This document shows positions 10,351 through 18,454 of a stretch of DNA of 64,000 nt, piece by piece. Source of the stretch: Ophiostoma sp. CBS 140.51. Lineage: Eukaryota; Ascomycota; Sordariomycetes; Ophiostomatales; Ophiostomataceae. The DNA lies in NCBI GenBank assembly GCA_029298735.1, contig JANSLP010000119.1, positions 1-64,000 of the forward strand, written 5' to 3'. Positions within the stretch are counted from its first letter, which is position 1. Every line of letters starts with the position of its first letter. The notes beneath the pieces are model-generated. The model saw only the letters and a list, made by a program, of their open reading frames with translations, was not told the DNA's origin and searched no databases. A program made the translations under genes and the position numbers.

Positions 10351-11459
10351 ACATGGGAAATGAAACGGACTTGAAGAAGTGTCCGAACTTCAACGTTTGA
10401 AGGGGTAAACATTAGATCCTTTACTCAGGAATTACACCGGCCCTGCATCGACAAAACTCTCCGGTCAGCTTAGGGTCTGGGGATATGAAGGGAACTTTTG
10501 GCTGGGGAACTTTGGCCACCCAGTCTGGACCCACGGCCTAATATTTGGCCATTGGCAGAACGAGGTGATCCAAAAAAGGTCTGTTTCCGAGTACAACGCG
10601 AGTAGTGTCCGAAAGAATCCTCTCGTAGTTTTCTCGTCAGTTCTCGTGCTTCATTCTCCCATTTAATCAGACGAATGCCCCTTCTCTGTCGTAGGAAAAT
10701 GGAGGGAACAGGAGAACCTCTCTTCACGATAGCCTGGATGAAGTGGTCCGAATGTGGGAAAGTGCCTCGACTTACACGATTGGGCCAATCACAGCCTGTA
10801 AAAAAGTTCCTCAAGTTTTTTCCCAAAAGTTCCTCCAAATCCTTCAATGTGCCGATCCGTTATTAGTGGGGCCACTGGACAAGGGTCAACGTCAGTGGGC
10901 AAAGCCTTATTTGGCGGGCCCCGATGTGTCGTTTCTGACCTTCTGAGCCTCTTTTTCTTTCGTTCTTTCGTTCTTTCCACGACTTTCTTACTTATTTCTT
11001 ATGTCAACGAACACCCCGAACGGACAAACAATAGAGTCCGGATCCTGTCAGAAGGCTAATTGGACGCTGAAAGAGATATTGGAACTTTTATGGCCAATAG
11101 TAGGAGAGAAACAGACAAGAACTCCCGTGCAAATGAGGAAAGGTGGAAAAGTTCCCAAAGTTCCAACAGCCTTGGACTGTTTCTACACTTTGCTCTGCCT
11201 CAACATGACAGCTTTGCCTGGAAAGGTTCCTAAAAGGTGCCGAAAGTGCCAAACGTGCCACAAGTTCCCTACTTTATTCTTCTATTTTGTCAACGAACCT
11301 TCTTTCTATTCTGCTGGCGTCAACATGTACGATCTGAAATAGAAGAATGTCCATCACGGGGGCTGTTGAGGCTGTTGTCGGCCGGCCGGTCTGCAAGGCT
11401 GTCCCGAGGCGCGTTTTTGTACGCAAGACAGAGTCTCCCTTGCCACGAGCCGCATACAA

Positions 11460-11464
11460 TATAA
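11460..11464 (+). promoter_or_regulatory. TATA-like box upstream of SDR gene
   Basis: CAATATAAG context about 209 bp before the ATG at 11673. Called by position and sequence only. Confidence 0.4.
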
Positions 11465-11672
11465 GTCGCCGGCCCATGTTCTTGTCAACGGATGAAAAGT
11501 GATTCCAAAATACAACTTGGCAACCATCAAACTCTAGACTCAACAAAGTCTCCGATACTCTCACATTGAACCGACTCTGACACCCGTCCACTGACTCGAC
11601 CACTCACATCCATCTTCAGCCTTGTCTCACTACCATACAGCATAGCACAGCACAACACTATCCCTCCCCACC

Positions 11673-12725
11673 ATGTCAGCACTCCTCGAAAAAGAAGCTG
11701 CCTCGCAGGCAGGCCCTCTCTACAACGCCCGCCGTCAGCTGTTCCAAGATGTGCCCCCCATCCCGTCCAACCTTTCCTTGGTGGGCAAGACGGCGTTGGT
11801 CACAGGTGCCAATGTTGGTCTGGGCCTGTCCTGTTCGCGCCATTTTCTCGAGCTGGGTACCAGTCGGTTGGTGATGGCGGTCCGCACTGTGGCCAAGGGC
11901 GAGGTAGAAGCTGCAAAGCTGAGGACCGCCTTCCCTGACGCACAGATTGATGTGTGGCCGCTCGACCTGGAAAAGCCACAGTCGTCAGTGCAGCCTTTTG
12001 CCGAGCGGGCTTCTCGTGAACTGGGCCGCCTGCACGTCGCCGTGTTGAACGCTGGCCTCGGCAAAGTGTCGTTTGAGCGCACGGCCGAAGGCAACAAGCG
12101 GGAGGTTACGCTACAGGTCAACTACTTGTCGACGGCCTTGCTGTCCATACTTCTGCTACCCCTCCTCAAGCCAAAGACGCTGGAAGACTCTTTGCCGGGG
12201 CGGTTGACCATTGTCACATCGGATGCCGCGCTCGGCAGCACTCTCCCAAAGGCAGCCGACGCTCCTGGCGCCAGCATTCTGGATACGCTGGACAACCCCG
12301 CCTACTTTGATGGTTTCCCGCAGTACTGCCGCACAAAGATGTTGATTTGCGCCTTTGCCGCTAAGCTGGCAGCCGACATTGTTAGTCCCTCCGACGTCAT
12401 CATCAACACGGTCAACCCAGGCGCCACCAAGGGCACTGCTTTTTTGACGGGCATCGACTCGTGGCTCTTCAAGGCCATTATGAACACGTTGTTTGCCGTT
12501 TTGGGACGGAAACCCGACGATGCCGCCAGAGCATATGTACATGCCAGTCTGGTGCTGGGCGCAGAGAGCCACGGGTCGTACACGGACTGGAAGGTGCGGT
12601 GCTGGCCGGTGGCGCTGTATGGTGAGAAGGGGAAGCAGTTGATGGACAAGACGTGGAAGGAGACACTGGCAGAGTTGGGGTATGCAGGTGTTGCGGACGT
12701 GTTGGGGGCAGTTAACAAGAAGTAA
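11673..12725 (+). CDS. Short-chain dehydrogenase/reductase
   Basis: Single exon, 350 aa. It is a classical SDR with a Rossmann nucleotide site TGANVGLG (residues 44-51), NAG (126-128), Asn150, Ser183 in VTSD, and the active-site pair Tyr218-x3-Lys222 (YCRTK). A C-terminal substrate region follows. It resembles the retinol-dehydrogenase/WW-domain-oxidoreductase-like SDRs common in fungal secondary and xenobiotic metabolism, which oxidise or reduce alcohol/carbonyl groups with NAD(P). No membrane anchor is obvious. It is divergent from the DHA2 exporter and convergent with the antiporter gene only 91 bp away. The substrate is unknown. Confidence 0.93.
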   Translation: MSALLEKEAASQAGPLYNARRQLFQDVPPIPSNLSLVGKTALVTGANVGLGLSCSRHFLELGTSRLVMAVRTVAKGEVEAAKLRTAFPDAQIDVWPLDLEKPQSSVQPFAERASRELGRLHVAVLNAGLGKVSFERTAEGNKREVTLQVNYLSTALLSILLLPLLKPKTLEDSLPGRLTIVTSDAALGSTLPKAADAPGASILDTLDNPAYFDGFPQYCRTKMLICAFAAKLAADIVSPSDVIINTVNPGATKGTAFLTGIDSWLFKAIMNTLFAVLGRKPDDAARAYVHASLVLGAESHGSYTDWKVRCWPVALYGEKGKQLMDKTWKETLAELGYAGVADVLGAVNKK

Positions 12726-12816
12726 GCGCTGTCACCCGTAGAGTTGTAATATGTTCTGTATTTTTGTCTATCGTTTTATGTATGTAGTCCAGTGTACCTC
12801 TAATAATACCCTCATA

Positions 12817-14673
12817 TCATTGAACGCCCCATACGCCGAGCGGATTCCGTGAAATGTTGTCTTGCCCGGCCGACAACCGCTTCACGCGCCGAACGAGCAG
12901 CCCAACCGACAGCGGGCCGACCACAGTGCACAGCACAATGGCCCACGTGACAATGAGAAAGACGTCGGATAACGGCGACGTTGATTCACCAGAAGGTTTG
13001 AAAACGCCCGTACTTGACGCAACGGCCGAAATTAGAAAGCCAATCTCGCCGCGGGGCACCATGGCCAGTCCCAAGATGGCGGCCGGGTAGAGTGAGAAGG
13101 GCTCTTTGCCGGCTGGTGCAGCATGGGGTGTTCCCCCTTCGTCGTCGTCGTCCGTGTTTGTTGCATCCGCCTCTGGAGGAGGCGACGCCAATGCAGGCGA
13201 CGGCGAGCAAGTATCGGTCACGTCCGTGTCAATGATGCCGGCTGCCGTGGCAGTTGCCTCCTTCTCCTCGTTGGGCCTCTTAGACGTCTCCACCGCCTTC
13301 CCCTTGTCGATGGCCATCGTCTTTAGTTTGGCCTTGACTTTGTATTTGAGCGTTGTGAACCACCCACCGACACTGGGCAGCCGCAGCAGCCACACGCCAC
13401 AGACCAACTTGGCCAGACCCATCAGCACACTATACACGAGACCCTTCCACACGATTGGGCCACTGAACATTTGCGTAACAGGAATAGAGAAGCCAATGGA
13501 GGCGAAGAAGTAGGGGGTTAAGATCCAGTAGAGGGCGGGGTGGTAGTACTGTTCAAAGATGGAGGTGGATGTGTAGTGCGGAGTCGGAGTCTGTGGCGGC
13601 GTAGCCGGCGCTGGCGCAGGCGCAGACGCAGACACAGACGCAGATACAGCTGCCGGCACAGTCGGCGTTGACGGGCAACTGTCGGCTGCCGCCGTCGCTG
13701 TGGGCGCGAACGAATCCCACCAGCTGAGAATAGCCCCCGCAATGTAGGCGGCAAACAGGTTGGACGTGCCGGCATAGCTCGACCCAGTGACCATGCCGAC
13801 CAGAAGGACAGTCAACAGCACAAGCTTGGTCTGCTTGAGGTGCAGGACATCGCCCACTCTTGTGCCCGGCTGAGCCCAGCCTGCTCTTTTGATGACACTT
13901 CTCAGTGGCTGCACGACAAACCGGCACACGACAAAGGATACGACGGCAAACGCAATCGACACCAGCACGGGCCGGACAATCGTCACAGCATCAAAGCTGC
14001 CTTCACTCGCGGTCCCCAGATTGGCAATCACCTGCACCATGACGAGGCCGACAACGTCGTCGAGCATGGCCGCACTGGTCAAGACGACGCCAACTCGAGT
14101 AGTGTTGAGTCCGCAGGCGCGCAGCACAGTGAACGTGGTGCCAAGACTGGTCGAACAAAGGGCAGCACCGGCGGCGAAGCACTCCAGGTAGGACGCGCCG
14201 GCCATGGGCTTGAGAAGAAACGACAAGACAATGGGAGCGGCAATGCCGGTGGCGGCGACGCTCGACGAGCGCAAAATGTTGGCGCAGACGGCGGGGAGAG
14301 AGGTGGAGAGGCCGCCTGCCGTCATTAGTATGCGTAGCATCAAAATGGAGTGGAAGCACGACGTACCCTCGAACACGATCAGAATAAGACCGAGATATCC
14401 TAGCTGGACAAACGTGTCTTCCGACTCGACGGACAGGAGCTTGATGCCCGGCGTGCCCCAGGCGACACCCACCAAAATCTGGCCGACGAGACCGCAGTAG
14501 ACAAGCCGGTCAAGGGCCCAGTTGGCAATGTGCAGCAAAAACAGAAGAGAGACCTGGATGAGAATCTGCTCGACGGCGGGCTCATGGTACGGGAGAGAGG
14601 CCTCTGTCGACTGTGACCGCGACAGCGTGTCGACAGACAGCACGTTGGTGGACATCTTGTGTAGCGTGGCCAT
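12817..14673 (-). CDS. CPA-type cation/proton antiporter
   Basis: Two exons, 14367-14673 and 12817-14315, 601 aa. A 51-nt GTACGT...CAG intron (14316-14366) with a TACTAAT branch site keeps the frame open, so unspliced reading would insert 17 residues. Removing it restores LIVFEGGLSTSL, a typical stretch of fungal monovalent cation:proton antiporters. Other signs are LDRLVYCGLVGQILVGVAWG, SLGTTF, the ion-site-like AAMLDDVVGL and the final helix PRGEIGFLI. Two hydrophilic inserts (Ala/Pro/Thr-rich near residue 320, Asp-rich near 490) probably face the cytosol. The family exchanges Na+ or K+ for protons at plasma or endomembranes; ion and membrane are not predictable here. Confidence 0.92.
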   Translation of the reverse strand: MATLHKMSTNVLSVDTLSRSQSTEASLPYHEPAVEQILIQVSLLFLLHIANWALDRLVYCGLVGQILVGVAWGTPGIKLLSVESEDTFVQLGYLGLILIVFEGTSCFHSILMLRILMTAGGLSTSLPAVCANILRSSSVAATGIAAPIVLSFLLKPMAGASYLECFAAGAALCSTSLGTTFTVLRACGLNTTRVGVVLTSAAMLDDVVGLVMVQVIANLGTASEGSFDAVTIVRPVLVSIAFAVVSFVVCRFVVQPLRSVIKRAGWAQPGTRVGDVLHLKQTKLVLLTVLLVGMVTGSSYAGTSNLFAAYIAGAILSWWDSFAPTATAAADSCPSTPTVPAAVSASVSASAPAPAPATPPQTPTPHYTSTSIFEQYYHPALYWILTPYFFASIGFSIPVTQMFSGPIVWKGLVYSVLMGLAKLVCGVWLLRLPSVGGWFTTLKYKVKAKLKTMAIDKGKAVETSKRPNEEKEATATAAGIIDTDVTDTCSPSPALASPPPEADATNTDDDDEGGTPHAAPAGKEPFSLYPAAILGLAMVPRGEIGFLISAVASSTGVFKPSGESTSPLSDVFLIVTWAIVLCTVVGPLSVGLLVRRVKRLSAGQDNISRNPLGVWGVQ

Positions 14674-15085
14674 ATTGTCGGTCGTCTATTGACGATGATT
14701 GATGCTAATTGATGCCACAGTGGTGAAGAAAACACAAGACAGAAAACAGACAGAAAAGATGGCGTGGGATGTTGGCCTTTTTAAGGTGTAACAAAGGTGT
14801 TAGTTACACTGAAGAGCTAATCGTTTATCGCCGATTCGTGAGTGGCAACCAATACCGTAGTCCACCAACGGCGATCGGCGGGTGGTAGGCAGCCATGACA
14901 AAGAAAAGCCGGACCATGCTCGCCAAGACCACCAAAACTTTCAAGTCCCGATTCCAAGGCATTCCAGGGCCGTCCCAAGACCGTCCCAAGACCGCCGAAC
15001 GTCCTTGGCCGCCTTGGTTTTTTTTATCGCCAAGGCTGTACAAGAGGCTGCAAGTGCATACCGTAAGGCTGGGCATCGGGACGGT

Positions 15086-15135
15086 ATGGCATGGCACTGC
15101 ATAGAAATGCATGGCACGGCGTGGCAAGGCATGGC
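15086..15135. repeat. Degenerate GGCATGGC repeats
   Basis: Several overlapping GGYATGGCAYNGC copies within 50 bp, imperfect and not coding. Confidence 0.6.
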
Positions 15136-15295
15136 ATTGAGGTAAATATGAGGGAAAAAAGAAAGAAAAAGAAAAAAAAGAAAAAAGAAAAGTACACATG
15201 GTCGTCGACAACAAAACAAAAGAAAAAGCGAAACACGTGCTGACGTGCTCACTCCCTGGCTGCATGAATCCATGCTTGCAATGACCCTTTATTCA

Positions 15296-15350
15296 TCTTC
15301 CCTTCTCCTCGCCGTCCAACGCCACCGACAGGCCGGCTCGGGGAGACCAT
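15296..15350 (-). pseudogene. Possible relic of APH-like kinase 3' end
   Basis: On the minus strand the frame reads GLSVALDGEE before Lys-Gly-Arg and a stop at 15293. The intact kinase at 17084-17837 reads GPSVALDGEE near its C-terminus. The DNA also matches over about 30 nt (GTCGGTGGCG shared exactly, then TGGA.GG.GA.GAGAA). I infer a fragment of a duplicated kinase gene left behind the HNH gene, although the match is short. Confidence 0.4.
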
Positions 15351-15395
15351 AACCCTACTTCGTACGTTGTACGTTGTACGTCGTGCAATGCCTCC

Positions 15396-16767
15396 TTATA
15401 CAACAACACCATTCCACCAGCCACCCAGCCGCAGCGCAGCCAGTGTGCCCAAGTTCGTCGACCCGTCGGCTTGGACAAGGAGCTCCTCCGTGTCCCGAAG
15501 GACCGAGTCACAGTGCTCTCCCACGCCGCTCATGTGCAAGACCTTGGCAACCGCGGCATGAATGGCCAGCAGACGCGGTAGAGGTACATCAATGTTGCGG
15601 TGCTCGGCCATGGGAAGCGTGCGTGTCGCCGTCTCAGGCACCTGGCTGAGAACCGATGGCAGAAACGATTGGATGTCATACGTATGAGGCGGCGCCTCAC
15701 GATCACGCACCGCCTCAAAGTACATGTGAAACATTCCAAACTCTCTGTGACAACCCTGTGTGAATGTGAGAGCATTGGTCGGCCGGTCGATGTTGTAGCC
15801 CTCGATCAAATGACGGGCGCCGACGTCGAACATGTCGAGGATGGCGAGGGCATTTCGCCGGGCAGTAACCTACATGTAGGTTTTCTGGTAAGAAGACGTC
15901 CACGATACGAGCGAAGAGACAGAAGACAAAGAGACAGAAGAGACGTACCGTTGCCGAGTCGCCATCGAGCGACATCAAAGAGTGCGGCAGGATGTGGGCA
16001 ACCTCCAAGTACTCAAAGCCCCGGCGCTCAGTTATGAAGAGGTGCTGTCCCTCGTCATCCACAGCACCATTGCCGTCTCTTCGGAAGCGAACCAGCGCTT
16101 CGGCATTACCGAATTTGCGCGTTACGACGCACCGGTTTTTGTCACGAATCAAACAATCCCGCCGAAGTGTGGAGAGGCGGTGGGATGATGCCGGGAGGGT
16201 CTGGCCAGGTGATAGGCTCGGCACCGACAGGGATGCCGGCGTGGGCTGTGGAGTTTTGGCAGACGATGCCTTGACTGAGAAAAAAAAATACGGCAAAACA
16301 GAATCAGTCAAAGAATCAGTCAAAAAGATACGACCGGGTCATACTCTGTACGTACTCTGTACCATACACAGTACGACGATAATACAATGGTTGCAATACA
16401 TACGCGGTAGAAAAAAATGGGCAAACAGATGGTCGGTGAATTCGACAATCTTCTCAGGGACAGGTTCCAGGTCCACACCGTCCAGGGAGAGGTCGGCAGC
16501 CATGTCGATGTTCACACTCGAGAAAAATGTCTGTAGAGTCAAATCTTTCGATGGCTGACTTTGTGCGAACCGGTAGATCAGCCGCACCAGTTCGATGCGT
16601 TGGTACGGCGTCGACAGCACTTCAAGTTGCCTCGCGGCCAGCTGCTGTAGCACCGCAGAAAAGAGCAGCTCGGTGTGCTGGCGGGCGGCATCATTCGTGA
16701 ATATCAGCACGCCGGAGTCCAGGCCGTCCTCAAGAAAGCCTCGGTGGTGATGGAGAGGTGACGCCAT
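15396..16767 (-). CDS. HNH-endonuclease-domain protein
   Basis: Three exons: 16404-16767, 15949-16274 and 15396-15869; introns of 129 nt (GTATGT...CAG) and 79 nt (GTACGT...TAG); 387 aa. The second exon opens the HNH_2-type domain with LRRDCLIRDKNRCVVT (about 158-173), then VAHILPHS with His215. The third exon gives Asn262 in DRPTNALTF and His271 in GCHREFG, completing His-Asn-His. Such proteins are frequent, often multicopy, in filamentous ascomycetes. They are presumed metal-dependent nucleases of unknown role. The N-terminal 120 residues are helical with no named domain. The ATG at 16767 is the first in frame after the open stretch. Confidence 0.85.
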
Positions 16768-17083
16768 GCTCCGTACTGGCTGCTGGCAAGAAATCAAAAT
16801 ACTGAGTAAAGCGTCAGAGACACTGTCAAATGCAATGGGGAAGAACGTGGAATGGTGGAATGGTGGAATGGTGGAATGGTGGAATGGTGGAATGGGAGAA
16901 TGGCGAGTGGTGGAAGACTCGTAGATGAGGACGAACTGGGATTACCAAGTGGGGAGTCCAGACCACGCTAAAAGAGGATGTACACCAACAGCAACGCAAA
17001 TACATGTACACACAAGAGGCACAAAAAAGAACGGCAGGTGCTACATTTGCATCTCCAGTCCATATCCCATATCAATCCACACA
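16768..17083. other. Intergenic with GGTGGAAT minisatellite
   Basis: 316 bp forming the HNH promoter and the kinase 3' flank. It contains the octamer tandem repeat at 16848-16894 and nothing coding. Confidence 0.6.
16848..16894. repeat. (GGTGGAAT)n minisatellite
   Basis: About six uninterrupted 8-bp units, 80-130 bp upstream of the HNH gene start. Confidence 0.95.
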
Positions 17084-17837
17084 TCAATCCTCCTTGGCTG
17101 CATCCAACAGCGCCTGCAATGCCGCTTCGTCATTCTCTTCACCATCCAGCGCCACCGACGGACCGGGCCTCTGATAAAATGGCTTTTCAAACTCGGGCGG
17201 GTAGAACCCGGCATACTCCCAGTCGATGATGGCATTGATTTTGAGAGTGGATGGATTGACAATCACGTTGGCCGCCTGCAAGTCGTTGTGACAAAACACC
17301 AAGTCGGCCGTCTCGCGGGGGCGGAGCCGGTACTGGCGGTGGTCGCAATGGCGCATGACCCGGTAGGGAGGCAATACCTGTATATGTTAGTAACTATTAA
17401 AACAAAAAACGTGTGCAAAGGCTTACTAGTCCGTCCGGCCCGCCCCAGGTGTCCGAGGTGAGCGCCTGGAGTGTGGCCAAGTGTTGTTCGAGCTCTGCAG
17501 CCACCGTTCTCTGGTCTTCTGCTGACAGCTCGTCCATCCCGACGCCCTCGACGTATTCGGTGACCAAGTATGCCGCGCCGTCGTCTTCAAAGCAGGCCAG
17601 CAGTTTGGGCACGGGCACGTTGGTGTGCTCGGCCACAAACTGCAGACACGCGCCCTCGTTCAAGATGCGCTCAAAGTTGAAGATGGGGACGTGCATGTAG
17701 CCATTGTGCTGCTGCCACTCGCCCGGCCGCAGATTGCGCTTGATAAAGGTGTCGCCGCTGCGGTAGTACTTGCGCTCGGGTGTCACGGCGAAACAATCCT
17801 TTTCGCGCTTGAGCTCGTGGTTCTTTGGCGGGGCCAT
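17084..17837 (-). CDS. APH-like small-molecule kinase
   Basis: Two exons, 17427-17837 and 17084-17377, with a 49-nt GTAAGC...CAG intron (17378-17426) carrying TACTAAC; 234 aa. This is the aminoglycoside-phosphotransferase fold: a short N-lobe with FNFERILNEGACLQFV and VPKLLACFEDDGAAYLVTEY, then the catalytic loop HNDLQAANV (Asp169, Asn174) and the metal-binding IIDWEYAGF (Asp189). In fungi these proteins phosphorylate unknown small molecules rather than antibiotics. At 234 aa it is shorter than most APH members, mainly through a reduced N-lobe. The ATG at 17837 has no in-frame ATG before it. A relic of its 3' end lies at 15.3 kb. Confidence 0.88.
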
Positions 17838-18454
17838 GTCGAAGTTCGAAGGGGGTGTAAACAATCAAAATGCTGTAGTCCAGATGAAATTTCAGATAAT
17901 ATTGAGCGTGCATCTGCTCTATAAGTCACACTCGAAATATGTATGCAAGCTCCAAAGAGGCAGTGCATCCTGCCTGCATCACGAGCTTGACTGCGCAGCC
18001 CCCAAGGCGTCCACTCCGCCAAAATCGTGATTTACGCGCCTGGAGACAACGTCGCCGCCAAGGGTTTGGTGGGCATGTTTGGCGCGAGAGGATGACGAGG
18101 TTGAATAGGTTGAAAAGGGAGACGAGAGGCGAGAGATGAGATATGAGAGATGAGAGCAAGGTTTGGATAAAGGTTGATTGAGTGAACGGACAGTGCAAAC
18201 TTCAAACGGCCAGTCATTGGACGATGGAGAAGCAAGCAGGCGCATATGCATGCATGCACTTGTACTGGCCTACCAGGCACACTGCGTTGACAGTGACTCG
18301 ACACTTTTTTTCACTGTGTTCCTGTCTGACTTGAAGTGTGTTATATTGTTCATGTTGTTCATGTTGTTCATATTATTCATATTATTCATATTTACGGGAT
18401 ATCAGCCATTCATACAGTACATATATACATCTCACTCATACGTCTGTCTAGTGA
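17838..18454. other. Intergenic with 9-bp repeat
   Basis: Kinase promoter and 3' flank of the coiled-coil gene. Six alternating GTTGTTCAT/ATTATTCAT units lie at about 18345-18392. No gene seen. Confidence 0.5.
18345..18392. repeat. 9-bp RTTRTTCAT tandem repeat
   Basis: About five to six units of GTTGTTCAT grading into ATTATTCAT, located 3' of the coiled-coil gene (its stop is at 18455). Confidence 0.85.

Larger units (their letters stand above)
10210..11672. promoter_or_regulatory. Long divergent promoter with AAAGTTCC octamers
   Basis: 1.46 kb between the DHA2 and SDR starts, with no gene supported. The octamer AAAGTTCC occurs seven times: plus strand at 10803, 10826, 11148 and 11157; minus strand at 10491, 10506 and 11081. 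TATA-like elements occur near each end. Confidence 0.6.
14674..15395. other. Intergenic with short repeats and a kinase-gene relic
   Basis: No intact gene. It contains CCGTCCCAAGA direct repeats (about 14970-14995), degenerate GGCATGGC repeats (15086-15135), an A/G-rich tract (15150-15190) and, at 15296-15350, a sequence like the C-terminus of the kinase gene at 17.1-17.8 kb. Confidence 0.5.

Noticed and set aside
8755..10374. 539-codon open frame on the plus strand opposite the DHA2 gene
   Set aside because: It mirrors GC-rich codons of the real gene, encodes Gly/Arg/His-rich low-complexity protein, and has no domain.
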